A stretch of DNA of 64,000 bases from Leptospira kobayashii (GCF_003114835.2 NZ_AP025028.1:2756001-2820000); one strand, 5' to 3'; positions 8,901 to 17,503 are shown, numbered from the stretch's first letter. Translations and numbers: made by a program. The notes: generated by a model from the letters alone, not told the origin.

Positions 8901-9000
8901 AAATTACGAGGAGGCAAAGGTTCTTTCGGAGAAAGCATTGGAACTCGATCCGGAAAATCAGAACGCCAGAAAAATACTTAAATATTTGGAAAAAATTTAA
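5935..9000 (+). CDS. Membrane-bound PP2C (SpoIIE/RsbU-type) phosphatase with HAMP and TPR domains
   Basis: About 1021 residues. The N-terminal ~280 residues hold seven or so membrane helices; one more helix near 290-310, an extracytoplasmic region of ~150 residues and a helix near 470 follow. A HAMP segment (VKPLNDLLSGVTKVNEGNLD) leads into a coiled coil and then a PP2C-type serine phosphatase domain from about 600 to 840, with acidic metal-binding motifs DLGGDICI, NGDAMGKSMQG and GSDGRDDID. The C-terminus has at least three TPR units (LYREGQVNEALTVL; LFGLMSFKGKDYATAVEV; YLSLSQKKMGRYLSSLEA). Such proteins dephosphorylate anti-sigma-factor antagonists, so a partner-switch signalling role is likely. 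I prefer ATG 5935 to TTG 5899 because of the GGG-containing leader and the first helix. No partner genes are adjacent. Confidence 0.85.
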   Translation: MDLNWLAWSYHSVGVFAANLICAILAIFLLSKKNKTPTTWWLAAMFLGYNFMLFGYVLAYSVNASWGAYHRFFTSCAMFGNAGMIGFVYTFPRLDQPKEAKIAIPLSLTILLIAFTDLVYTGARLDIIYNFTAHFYTFDYGAQHAVVLLLTQIFPLTILIRKTIRYSTYGGFFSKWLSKPKSLSEYPMFLFSRFCVGWIKFINPKGEDAKACKSFAKAIIIFLFIAVLNVLNKSGLVTYDLYAFGFANITLIICFYFVITYLNNSPEPTTFMVKLVGVSLVTVLLVLGFVGNITLSLSEEEYDTQKRAEILGSKPFILNKQYDQIAEDIEYIIRKPVDADPFNENLKIEFNRHPDQLNIDKVLSEQKKVRNFTLKELLTEILKKNGRNLKKDIPTPEEEDEALSRFSKTRAYKNLNSSSQINLNRLYRTADKRYTHFDLITKNAKYEVGFSYDEYRKHTHKNTVKLIYIIFSTSLLILIIFPRFFHSSLVKPLNDLLSGVTKVNEGNLDIQVPIKVQDEIGYLAGSFNSMVSSIKEARKDLEDYAVNLEEKVKDRTKEVQEKMDEVQKLKIQQDGDYFLTSLLAKPLFFNANKSKLVPTEFVIHQKKKFEFKSKTADLGGDICITGTLKFGKPDDYKTYIMALNGDAMGKSMQGAGGALVMGVVFNAIMSRSASNKKVLDMKPEEWLTDIYNEVNSVFKSFNGTMVISATVLLIEEKSGEMLYFNAEHPASILYRDGKASFIEQELLLRKLGQESEFSFQVYRYQLEPGDIIILGSDGRDDIDLTPNSGTRTINEDEFAILRIIEKTKGNIFEIEGALKEIGDITDDLSFLRIDFQGQETREEIQNIQEQPVSSKFEEQELEIREDEDALLDITEVYRRSKQLYREGQVNEALTVLTKAHSVEPNNQKLNKLFGLMSFKGKDYATAVEVINHYLQMDPDTEEMWYYLSLSQKKMGRYLSSLEASKRVYQLHPENINNLVNLSDLNRLTGNYEEAKVLSEKALELDPENQNARKILKYLEKI

Positions 9001-9004
9001 TCCC

Positions 9005-9020
9005 GATATTTTCCTGCTAA
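9005..9020 (-). repeat. 16-bp inverted repeat, right copy
   Basis: GATATTTTCCTGCTAA, the exact reverse complement of 5875-5890, begins five bases after the PP2C gene stop. Its inner part is also the left arm of the hairpin at 9012-9047. Confidence 0.6.
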
Positions 9021-9047
9021 GAATAAAATGCAAAATTCTTAGCAGGA
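9012..9047. terminator. 13-bp perfect hairpin between convergent genes
   Basis: TCCTGCTAAGAAT at 9012-9024 pairs with ATTCTTAGCAGGA at 9035-9047 around a 10-nt A-rich loop. It lies between the PP2C gene and the convergent SMR gene. No long T-run follows on either strand, so termination is plausible but not certain. Confidence 0.5.
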
Positions 9048-9092
9048 TAGTATAACAAAACGTTAACGAATATATGGCGCCGTGTCCGGTTT

Positions 9093-9416
9093 CTAATGCT
9101 CTCCCGTAAGCTTTAATCCCATAACACCGATTACAATCAAACTGACTGACAATACCCTCCAAAGACTGGAAGATTCACCGAATACGATAATGCCCAACAA
9201 AAAAGCTCCTGTGGCACCGATTCCGGTCCATACTGCGTAAGCCGTTCCCATCGGAATTGTTTTTTGAGCGTACCAAAGCAAAAACACACTGATGATCATG
9301 GAAAAAATGGAAAATCCGATCCAAGGGATTTTATATTCACTCGATTCCGAAAGTTTGATTCCCAAAGGCCAACCTATTTCAAATACTCCGGCCAGGATTA
9401 ACACGATCCAATTCAT
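9093..9416 (-). CDS. sugE: SMR-family exporter, SugE/Gdx guanidinium type
   Basis: 107 residues and four membrane helices, the usual SMR size. It matches the SugE/Gdx branch rather than the EmrE branch: the key helix-1 glutamate in AGVFEIGWPLGIKLSE, then WYAQKTIPMGTAYAVWTGIG and GIIVFGESSSLWR. Family members work as antiparallel dimers exchanging guanidinium for protons. The start is ATG 9416, preceded by GGAG; a longer frame upstream is basic and non-membrane and overlaps the divergent helicase. The 62 bases between the two divergent starts are too short for a guanidine riboswitch. It is the only gene on this strand here. Confidence 0.85.
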   Translation of the reverse strand: MNWIVLILAGVFEIGWPLGIKLSESSEYKIPWIGFSIFSMIISVFLLWYAQKTIPMGTAYAVWTGIGATGAFLLGIIVFGESSSLWRVLSVSLIVIGVMGLKLTGEH

Positions 9417-9478
9417 TTTTTTCTCCAGAGACCATCTTTTTAAGGGCCAATTTAGGGTCAAACCGACCTTTCTTTTCC

Positions 9479-10875
<1,397 letters not shown>

Positions 10876-10943
10876 AATGATTTTGTAAAGTACCTTCCCG
10901 TTCACTTTACATTTCATCCCCCTGTTTGCCCAGCTGCATTTTT

Positions 10944-11186
10944 TTATCCTAATCCAAATCTAACAATCAGTAGTCGGCTACAGCTTCCGACAACAAGATC
11001 TTGCTCGGAGTCATGTTGAGCAAGTCGTCCCATAGGCACAGCAAGAGCAGTACTAAAAGGAATTTCGTGAACTTCCCGCGGCATAAACCGTTCATTATGC
11101 ACTGCTTCTTTATCGCTAATTTAATTCTGTGCTGGAATTCCATCGTCCTTAAGGGCTTCTGTGGCATCACCTGCAAAAAAAGACAT
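10944..11186 (-). pseudogene. Degraded coding sequence with an internal stop
   Basis: One frame reads MSFFAGDATEALKDDG and on to a TAA after 21 codons, then continues in the same frame for ~58 codons (DKEAVHNERFMPREVHEI, then PFSTALAVPMGRLAQ) to TAA at 10944. Composition is protein-like on both sides of the stop, which suggests a gene inactivated by a nonsense change. I do not recognise the family. An overlapping minus-strand frame (10967-11266) is basic and Leu-rich and looks like a shadow. The rest of the gap between the tRNA and the dehydrogenase shows only a weak 6-bp hairpin (11230-11248) after the latter's stop. Confidence 0.3.
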
Positions 11187-11262
11187 TTACTACTACCCAG
11201 GAATGCTACAAAAACTCGGTATTTATTTGTCCGCTTTGGCCTAGCGGAACGACCAGAACTTC

Positions 11263-12264
11263 TCACCTAATTTTAACGACGACCTTTCCTTTTGCACGTC
11301 CGCTTTCAACATAAGCCATAGCTTCATTCGTTGCTTCGAATGGAAATACCTTATCTATAACCGGACGTATAATACCGGAATTGATGAGAGAAGTGATCTC
11401 ACGCAATTGATTTCCGTTTGCTCTCATAAAGAGAAAGGAATAGTGTATGTTAAATCTTTTTGCCTTTTTCCTGACACTAAAACTCAAAAGTCGCATAATC
11501 AATCTCACCAACCACGGCGCCTGAATTTCTTCCGCAAAATCCGGATCAGGCGGTCCGGAGATAGAGATAAGCTTTCCTCCCGACTTCAGTACTCTTATAG
11601 ATTTTTCAAGAGTCTTTCCGTCTTGGCTATTCAAAACAACATCGTAATGACTCAGAACTTTTTCGAAATCATCTTTCTTGTAGTCGATCACAACATCTGC
11701 TCCGAGGCTCTTTACCAAATCCATATTGGGGGTACTTGTCGTTGTTGCTACGGTTGCGCCCAAATGTTTTGCCAATTGAATCGCAAATGTTCCTACACCG
11801 CCAGAGCCCGCCTGAATGAAAACTTTTTGTCCTTTCTGTAAATTAGCTTTTTCAACTAGCGCTTGCCAGGCGGTCAAACCAACCAGAGGTATGGAAGCTG
11901 CTTCTTCCATAGTGAGTGCTCTAGGTTTAATAGCAAGGTCCTGCTCTTTCATTGCAATTAACTCTGCAAAAGCACCGATTCTATAGTCAGCTGGTCGTCC
12001 ATAAATCTCGTCCCCCACTTTAAATTGTGTTACACTGGATCCTACTTTAAGCACAACTCCTGCCACGTCATGGCCCAATACAAACGGTGTTTTATAAGAC
12101 AAAATGAGTTTGAACTCTCCGTTTCGAATTTTGGAATCCAGAAGATTGACTCCGGCGGCCGCAACCCGAATCAATACTTCGTCTTCTTGCATCTCCGGAT
12201 CCGGTATTTCAATCGATTTCAATCGTGTTTTCTTTCCGTAATGACCGACAATCTGTGCTTTCAT
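11263..12264 (-). CDS. NADPH:quinone oxidoreductase, zinc-independent MDR family
   Basis: 333 residues, normal length for the family. The N-terminal catalytic domain (about 1-125) includes VRVAAAG-type packing (VLIRVAAAGVNLLDSKIRNG) and PFVLGHDVAGVV; the nucleotide-binding fold has GSGGVGTFAIQLAKHLGA (about 150-168) and VVIDYKKDD; the end is GRAKGKVVVKIR. There is no structural or catalytic zinc Cys cluster. It should reduce quinones or enals with NADPH. It is divergent from the HxlR-family regulator, and two copies of a TTGCA-type palindrome lie between them, so it is probably controlled by that regulator along with the SDR gene further on. Confidence 0.85.
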   Translation of the reverse strand: MKAQIVGHYGKKTRLKSIEIPDPEMQEDEVLIRVAAAGVNLLDSKIRNGEFKLILSYKTPFVLGHDVAGVVLKVGSSVTQFKVGDEIYGRPADYRIGAFAELIAMKEQDLAIKPRALTMEEAASIPLVGLTAWQALVEKANLQKGQKVFIQAGSGGVGTFAIQLAKHLGATVATTTSTPNMDLVKSLGADVVIDYKKDDFEKVLSHYDVVLNSQDGKTLEKSIRVLKSGGKLISISGPPDPDFAEEIQAPWLVRLIMRLLSFSVRKKAKRFNIHYSFLFMRANGNQLREITSLINSGIIRPVIDKVFPFEATNEAMAYVESGRAKGKVVVKIR

Positions 12265-12337
12265 TTAATTTTCCTTAATACTAAAATATGTTTGCTGTTA
12301 CTGTTTTTTTTAGTTCACATTCTTGGGGCTAAATTTT

Positions 12338-12354
12338 GATTGTAAAATGCAAGT
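12338..12354. promoter_or_regulatory. Putative HxlR operator, copy 1
   Basis: The right half TGCAAGT (12348-12354) and the AAA spacer match copy 2 exactly; the left half GATTGTA agrees with ACTTGCA at 4 of 7 positions. It lies in the divergent promoter between the quinone reductase and the HxlR gene. Confidence 0.45.
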
Positions 12355-12370
12355 AACACTACACTAAAAG

Positions 12371-12387
12371 ACTTGCAAAATGCAAGT
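12371..12387. promoter_or_regulatory. Putative HxlR operator, copy 2 (perfect palindrome)
   Basis: ACTTGCA-AAA-TGCAAGT is a perfect 7+3+7 inverted repeat ending 16 bases before the HxlR gene's ATG, a position expected for autorepression. It includes an in-frame ATG at 12380, which would lie inside the operator, so that start is rejected. Confidence 0.6.
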
Positions 12388-12403
12388 AATAAAGAAGTTT
12401 TTT

Positions 12404-12814
12404 ATGACCCAAATAAAAAAAAGATCAGATTGCCCGATTAGTTGCTCCCTCGATATGTGGGGAGACAAGTGGTCCCTATTGATCGTCAGGGACCTGATGT
12501 TTGCAAAAGAATGTACCTATGGCGATTTCCTAAAATCAGAGGAAGGAATAGCCACCAACATTTTAGCGTCAAGATTACAGACGTTGGAAGAAAATAAGAT
12601 CATAGAGAAACATGATCATCCCGATAGCAAAGCAAAAGTGTTATATAAGTTAACTCGAAAAGGAATAGATTTGCTTCCCATACTGATTGAAATAAACCTA
12701 TGGGCTGAAAAATATTCATCCATACCCGCAGATAGAAAAGCGATGTTGAAAGAGGTGAAGAAGGACAAGCCCGGGTTCATCAAAGCAATGACCAAAGAAT
12801 TAGAGCGGACGTGA
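12404..12814 (+). CDS. HxlR-family winged-helix regulator
   Basis: 136 residues from ATG 12404, which follows AAAGAAG. The HxlR pattern is clear: an N-terminal cysteine region (RSDCPISCSLDMWGDKWSLL), the winged helix with IATNILASRLQTLEENKIIE and the wing SKAKVLYKLTRKGIDLLPIL. Members such as YodB and HypR sense quinones or electrophiles through an N-terminal cysteine, and here two Cys lie in that zone. The gene sits between a quinone reductase and an SDR gene, all three preceded by the same palindrome, so I infer an electrophile-responsive repressor of its neighbours. Confidence 0.85.
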   Translation: MTQIKKRSDCPISCSLDMWGDKWSLLIVRDLMFAKECTYGDFLKSEEGIATNILASRLQTLEENKIIEKHDHPDSKAKVLYKLTRKGIDLLPILIEINLWAEKYSSIPADRKAMLKEVKKDKPGFIKAMTKELERT

Positions 12815-12900
12815 CCTTTAAGCAAACCATGTCCAATATTTGCTGACCAAACGCAAAGGTTACGATTGGTCAGCGAATAGATATGGCATTTTAGTTTTAT

Positions 12901-13701
12901 TTACGTTTGGTTCACTCTCTTCAAAATTGCGCCTTCAAAAATATTATAGGCATACTGTTGTAGCGCCAGAAAAATCGATGCACCTTTTCCTACAGGATAA
13001 CTGAATTTAGGCGTTCTTTTGCCAACGATATTCATTACCTTGTCTACGACAGGTTCAGGACCTGGGGCTTTATCGAATTCCCTTTTCGTGAATGCTGAAA
13101 TCTTTTGTCGGTATAAATCGTATTCATTTATGCTCCCGGTTGCTCTAGCTGCATTTTCACCAATATTGGTTTTGAAACCCATCGGCTCCACCATACACAC
13201 CTTGATGTTAAATTGATTCAATTCAAATCTGAGTGCTTTAAAATATCCTTCCAAAGCATGTTTAGAGGCAGAGTAGTAAGCGACATTAGGAAGACCGATT
13301 AAACCTAAGAAAGAACCGATTGTGATGATTTTTCCTTGTCTTTGTTTTCTGAAATAAGGCAATAACTCATTTGTGAGCTTGACTGTTCCCCAAAAGTTTG
13401 TTTCCAACTGCTGTTTTCCCAATGCAACTGAGGTCTCTTCGGCAAGCCCTGTTACCAAATAGCCGGCATTATTGATGAGCACATCGAGTCGATCGATTTG
13501 GCTGAATAGTTGCTTGCCGAAAGATTCAATCGAGTTGTCATCGGAAATGTCCAACGGTAATAATTTGAAAGGCAACTGGGATTGGTATTTTTTCGGATCA
13601 CGGCTCGTACCAATTACATGATAACCATTTTTATGCAGCCTGCCTGCGATAAGGAGTCCAATACCGGAAGATGCCCCTGTTACTAGAATTGTTTGTTTCA
13701 T
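12901..13701 (-). CDS. Short-chain dehydrogenase/reductase
   Basis: 266 residues from ATG 13701 (MKQTILVTG). Classical SDR motifs are present: TGASSGIGLL cofactor loop at residues 9-18, NNAG at about 88, catalytic Ser region (IGSFLGLIG), and YYSASKHALEG with the Tyr and Lys of the active site. It probably reduces a carbonyl with NADPH. A longer frame reaching 13764 would begin inside an operator copy and adds a non-SDR leader, so it was rejected. It converges on the HxlR gene and carries two copies of the same palindrome upstream. Confidence 0.85.
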   Translation of the reverse strand: MKQTILVTGASSGIGLLIAGRLHKNGYHVIGTSRDPKKYQSQLPFKLLPLDISDDNSIESFGKQLFSQIDRLDVLINNAGYLVTGLAEETSVALGKQQLETNFWGTVKLTNELLPYFRKQRQGKIITIGSFLGLIGLPNVAYYSASKHALEGYFKALRFELNQFNIKVCMVEPMGFKTNIGENAARATGSINEYDLYRQKISAFTKREFDKAPGPEPVVDKVMNIVGKRTPKFSYPVGKGASIFLALQQYAYNIFEGAILKRVNQT

Positions 13702-13722
13702 TTTTCTGGCGCCCACTATATT

Positions 13723-13739
13723 ACTTTCAATATACAAGT
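13723..13739. promoter_or_regulatory. Putative HxlR operator, copy 3
   Basis: ACTTTCA-ATA-TACAAGT, differing from the perfect copy at one base in each arm and in the spacer's middle base, and flanked by TT and AA that extend the symmetry. It lies 21 bases upstream of the SDR start. Confidence 0.5.
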
Positions 13740-13756
13740 AATATTCGCATAAATCC

Positions 13757-13773
13757 ACTTGCAAAATGCAATC
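13757..13773. promoter_or_regulatory. Putative HxlR operator, copy 4
   Basis: ACTTGCA-AAA-TGCAATC: the left arm and spacer equal copy 2, the right arm matches at 5 of 7. It is centred 34 bp from copy 3, upstream of the SDR gene. Confidence 0.5.
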
Positions 13774-13876
13774 ACTTTTTAATTATTTCAATGTTTAAAT
13801 CCAAAATAGTTCGGATTATCAAATTTCGACCGCCCTGGGACAGGTGATGAATTCGTTTTTATATTTGCAGACACAT

Positions 13877-13902
13877 AAAAAAATCCTTACTCCCATAAGG
13901 AT
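13877..13902 (-). terminator. Intrinsic terminator, minus strand
   Basis: On the minus strand ATCCTTA-TGGGAG-TAAGGAT forms a 7-bp hairpin followed by seven T. The next gene on that strand lies far to the right, so this may be left from a lost gene or may block antisense transcription. Confidence 0.5.
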
Positions 13903-13947
13903 AAAGATTGCATTCTAAAAATCATAAATTAGATTATAGCGGATCAT

Positions 13948-14628
13948 ATGAAGAACCGACTGCCTCAAGAAGAATCCTTACTGGTACTCTATTTTATTAT
14001 TTATTCCATCGTCGCAGGCTCTGTCCTGGTTTTTACCGATTTAAGCCCGGGTTGGAAATTATTTTCCCTTACGATTTTCTTTCATATCAGTTTCCTTTCT
14101 TTGACGAAACCGTTACGTTGGCACATACCTTTTCAAATTTGGAAGTTTTTATTGCCTCTTTCCATTCTTATGGTTTTACCGGATTGGTTCTTATCCGAAG
14201 TATTAGGTGTTTTGGTATTTCCTGAAGACGGATTTCCGAAAATAGGAACTGTCGCCGGTTATATGGCAGGACTTTGGGTGATTCCCCTCTTTATATTAGT
14301 ATATACCGGAATCAAATTGGAAGAAAAGTCCGTTTCCATACTAGGAACCTGCTTATGGGTGGCATTTTTATCTTTAGCTATTTTTGGTGCATCGGAAGCA
14401 ACTATGTGGATTCTATCTTCCTGGTATGCTCAAAATGTAAAGATGATCGGCCATGTAGCATTGTATGTGCTTGTTCCTGAAATGATCTTGGGTGTGGTAA
14501 GCTATCTGGCATACCAGGGATTTTCCGGAGGACCGTATATCATCCAAATAGGTATGGCGGCTTTGATTATGATTCAATATACAGGTAGTCTTGCCATTTC
14601 CTATTTGGTGATAGAAAAAATCTTTTGA
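13948..14628 (+). CDS. Multi-pass membrane protein of unknown function
   Basis: 226 residues with about seven hydrophobic helices and short loops; the only polar stretch of note is the loop FPEDGFPKIGTVAGYM near residues 91-106. I recognise no transport or enzymatic motif. It starts at ATG 13948 after a weak leader. The stop codon (14626-14628) overlaps the TTG start of a tiny membrane ORF, so these two are probably co-translated, and the O-acylation pair follows in the same direction. Confidence 0.7.
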   Translation: MKNRLPQEESLLVLYFIIYSIVAGSVLVFTDLSPGWKLFSLTIFFHISFLSLTKPLRWHIPFQIWKFLLPLSILMVLPDWFLSEVLGVLVFPEDGFPKIGTVAGYMAGLWVIPLFILVYTGIKLEEKSVSILGTCLWVAFLSLAIFGASEATMWILSSWYAQNVKMIGHVALYVLVPEMILGVVSYLAYQGFSGGPYIIQIGMAALIMIQYTGSLAISYLVIEKIF

Positions 14629-14738
14629 AGAAGATATTCTTATCTTCCCTAACGGTTTTTCTTCTATTAGCGATCATTCTCTTTTTTCCCTGGCTTGCGG
14701 AAGAAAGAATCATGAACGAAAAAAAAATTTTGCGTTGA
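14625..14738 (+). CDS. Tiny single-span membrane protein (37 aa)
   Basis: TTG at 14625 overlaps the previous stop (TTGA). The product is a basic start (MKKIFL), one hydrophobic helix (SLTVFLLLAIILFFPWLA) and a charged tail EERIMNEKKILR. The tail is encoded across a run of nine A (14719-14727); one extra A would replace the last residues and lengthen the protein by 12 residues to KGKKQP before TAG at 14774-14776. The short frame is what the sequence shows. Function unknown; small-membrane-protein genes coupled to larger membrane genes are often accessory subunits, but that is inference. Confidence 0.4.
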   Translation: MKKIFLSSLTVFLLLAIILFFPWLAEERIMNEKKILR

Positions 14739-14816
14739 AGATGGCGGAACATTTTAAGGGAAAGAAACAACCTTAGAAATGCTTGCTTCCAGAACTTAAA
14801 ATTGAACTCTAGAGGG

Positions 14817-16073
14817 ATGAATTCGTTTTTTCGTCGTGCTGCGGTATTTTTTTTGGTTTCCGCCGCAAGCCTTCTCCTCGTCGAATTTGCACTTCGATTT
14901 TTCAACCCTCCCGCCCTACAGTATTATAGAGATGTAAAGTTATTACACGCCTACCATCCGGATTATGGAGTGAGTTTACAGCCGAATGAAAGCAGATTTG
15001 TCCGGCATTATTCAGGAGCCTGGGAAGGCAGATTCACTACAAACTCTCTGGGACAAAGAGGCAAAAAAGAACCCGATCCCAATGCTTCGAAACTTCTTTG
15101 TTTGGGAGACAGTATGGTCATGGGATTCGGAGTCTCCGATGAAGATACGTTTTGTTCCCAATTGGACGAATTGGAACTCTCCGGCGAAAAATACCAAGCG
15201 CTCAATATAGGTGTGGATGCTTACGGTTCGCTGGGAGCGGCAAAACGTTTGGAAGACATGACAAACCAATTAACAAATGTTAAAGAAGTCTTATTTTTCA
15301 TTTCACCGAATGATTTCACCATGCCGGAAGTATTACGCAACCAGGGAATTCTTCCCGATGATGAAACGGATGCACTTCATGAAAACGATTTGGTTTGGAA
15401 AAGAAATTTCCACATCCAATTCGAAGCTACCCGAATCTCGTTTTTTCTCCAAGCATTGAAGTTGGGATACGAACAAACCAAAGTCCAGATCGCTATTTCC
15501 CAAACATCCGCCCGAACGGAAATCCAATCCTTATTCACAAATCCTCTCCAATATATAAAAGAATCCTTTTCCAGAACTCCCAAAAAACCGATCTGCGACC
15601 TGACAAAATCGGAGACCGAAAATCAAATCTGTCCGGAGCCAAGTCTTGCAAGTGAATTTCCGTGCACGGACAAACCCTCTCCTCCCGAATCATTACCCCC
15701 TCTACCGAATGTCACTATTGCTGCTTACGAAAGGATGATTGCACTGAGCAAAGCCAAAAATTTCAAACTAACACCTGTTTTTCTACCAATGCAAATGGAA
15801 GAAATTTTTTGTTATGCTCAAGGCAAATATAGTCCTTTGGGAAATTATTCCATCCAAGCGGAATCCTTTTGGGAAAAGAAAAAAGTCGATACAATCAAAC
15901 TCTTACCTTATGTAAAAAAAATGTGCGGAGCTCCGTTTCAAAAAAAGACCGGAGAGATGGGAAAAGCAGGTATAAAGGATTATTTTATACCCGGAGATGG
16001 CCACCTAACAAAAATAGGAAACCGATGGGTTTCAGATGCGCTTAAGGAAGAATTAAAAAAAGGTATTCGTTAA
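14817..16073 (+). CDS. Membrane-anchored SGNH/GDSL-type hydrolase-like protein
   Basis: 418 residues. An uncleaved N-terminal anchor (RRAAVFFLVSAASLLLVEFAL) is followed by an extracytoplasmic SGNH fold: the serine block CLGDSMVMGFG near residue 100, an Asn/Asp block FISPNDF near 163, and the terminal Asp-His block PGDGHLTKIG near 392. These positions are those of O-acetylesterases and acetyltransferases of the AlgX/AlgJ/PatB type. It overlaps the MBOAT gene by one base, so it probably completes surface polymer O-acylation. ATG 14817 has GAGGG immediately before it with almost no spacing; the in-frame TTG at 14802 is the alternative. Confidence 0.8.
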   Translation: MNSFFRRAAVFFLVSAASLLLVEFALRFFNPPALQYYRDVKLLHAYHPDYGVSLQPNESRFVRHYSGAWEGRFTTNSLGQRGKKEPDPNASKLLCLGDSMVMGFGVSDEDTFCSQLDELELSGEKYQALNIGVDAYGSLGAAKRLEDMTNQLTNVKEVLFFISPNDFTMPEVLRNQGILPDDETDALHENDLVWKRNFHIQFEATRISFFLQALKLGYEQTKVQIAISQTSARTEIQSLFTNPLQYIKESFSRTPKKPICDLTKSETENQICPEPSLASEFPCTDKPSPPESLPPLPNVTIAAYERMIALSKAKNFKLTPVFLPMQMEEIFCYAQGKYSPLGNYSIQAESFWEKKKVDTIKLLPYVKKMCGAPFQKKTGEMGKAGIKDYFIPGDGHLTKIGNRWVSDALKEELKKGIR

Positions 16074-17503
16074 TGTTATTCAATTCCGCTCATTATTTTA
16101 TTTTTGCACCGATCGTAATTTTATTCTATTTTGTTTTTCCGAAAAGATTTCAAACACTTTGGTTGTTTGTCGTAAGTTTGTATTTTTATGCGATATTCAG
16201 GGTTCCTTTTTTACTTCTACTGATCTTTTCCTTCGTAGTCACCAAATTGGCAGTAGATGCAATGGAACGGACTGACAAAAGAGGTTCTAAAATATTCTGG
16301 TTGAACGTATCCATCTGGAGTAATCTCGGTCTTCTGTTTGTTTTTAAATATTTAGATTTTTCCATTTCCGCCTGGAACAGTCTCTTTGGGCTAAAAGAAT
16401 GCGATCCGGGTTTTGTTTCCTCTTTGGGAATCATTCTCCCTATGGGAATCAGCTTTTTTACTCTTCAAGCTGTATCTTATGCGGTGGATGTATTCAGAGG
16501 AGTAGTTCAGCCGGCGAAGTCCATCTTCCATTTCGGTTTGTTTATTTCTTTTTTCCCGCAATTGGTAGCAGGCCCGATTCTCAGAGCAACGGACGTATTG
16601 AGTCAGTTTTTGGAACCGAAAGAATTTCAAAAAGAAAACCTGGTCAAGGGACTCAAACAACTGTTTTGGGGTGTTTTCAAAAAAACATTTATTGCAGACC
16701 CAGTATCCTACGCCATCGATCCTGTTTTCGCAGACCCGAGTAGCTACAGCGGAGCAGCCATCTGGGTTTCCGGAATCCTGTTCGGAGTTCAAGTATATTG
16801 TGATTTTTCCGGTTACTCCGATATTGCGATCGGAACTGCCAGAATTTTAGGATTTCATATTCCCAAAAACTTCGACAGACCTTTTCTATCGGGAACACTC
16901 GGCGAACTTTGGCGAAGATGGCATATTTCCTTCTCCAGTTGGTTAAGAGAGTATGTTTATATTTTTCTGGGAGGAAGCAAACGCGGAGAAATTACAACTT
17001 ATATCAATCTATTCATTACCACTTTCGTATCCGGAATTTGGCATGGGGCGGATTGGACTTATATCATATGGGGAGCTGTACACGCAGCAGTGATGGTTGT
17101 AGAAAGATTTGCATTCAAATTCAAAGCTATAAAAAATGCCTGGGATTCGGTTCCTCGTGCCATCCAACCGATTTATCCGTTTTTTGTTTTTATAGTGACA
17201 ATATTTTTCTTCCGCGCAAGACCAACACCCGCCTATCCCAATGCAGTGGATGTTTCCTTTCTGATGTTAGGTAGGGCTTTCACATTGCCGGAAGGACTCA
17301 TGTTGGATCTTCCTATTTCGTTAATTTTAGTAATCGGATTCTTATTCTTCGTTGATATAGTTCAGAATAACAAAGAAGACTATTTCGATTTTATCACGGA
17401 ACGTCCTCTGTTTTTATACACTATCTGTTCCGTTATGTATATCACCGCATTTCTCATCTATAGCGTAACGGTATCCAGTCCTTTCCTATACTTTCAGTTT
17501 TAG
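16073..17503 (+). CDS. MBOAT-family O-acyltransferase (AlgI-like)
   Basis: 476 residues and about eleven membrane helices, typical of AlgI/DltB. The family core is intact: LWRRWHISFSSWLREYVYI (about residues 280-298) and the catalytic-histidine segment GIWHGADWTYIIWGAVHA (about 322-339). AlgI-type proteins pass an acyl group across the membrane to a periplasmic partner. The gene starts within the stop of the SGNH gene (TAATG), a standard pairing. The acceptor polymer cannot be read from this window. A bidirectional terminator follows. Confidence 0.9.
   Translation: MLFNSAHYFIFAPIVILFYFVFPKRFQTLWLFVVSLYFYAIFRVPFLLLLIFSFVVTKLAVDAMERTDKRGSKIFWLNVSIWSNLGLLFVFKYLDFSISAWNSLFGLKECDPGFVSSLGIILPMGISFFTLQAVSYAVDVFRGVVQPAKSIFHFGLFISFFPQLVAGPILRATDVLSQFLEPKEFQKENLVKGLKQLFWGVFKKTFIADPVSYAIDPVFADPSSYSGAAIWVSGILFGVQVYCDFSGYSDIAIGTARILGFHIPKNFDRPFLSGTLGELWRRWHISFSSWLREYVYIFLGGSKRGEITTYINLFITTFVSGIWHGADWTYIIWGAVHAAVMVVERFAFKFKAIKNAWDSVPRAIQPIYPFFVFIVTIFFFRARPTPAYPNAVDVSFLMLGRAFTLPEGLMLDLPISLILVIGFLFFVDIVQNNKEDYFDFITERPLFLYTICSVMYITAFLIYSVTVSSPFLYFQF

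Noticed and set aside
9417..9478. Guanidine riboswitch before the SMR gene
   Set aside because: Only 62 bases separate the divergent starts, and no guanidine aptamer motif is visible.
10967..11266. 99-residue minus-strand frame
   Set aside because: Basic, Leu-rich and without motif; another frame over the same bases looks more protein-like.
12380..12403. HxlR start at 12380 and SDR start at 13764
   Set aside because: Both ATGs belong to the TGCAAGT palindromes; better starts lie at 12404 and 13701.
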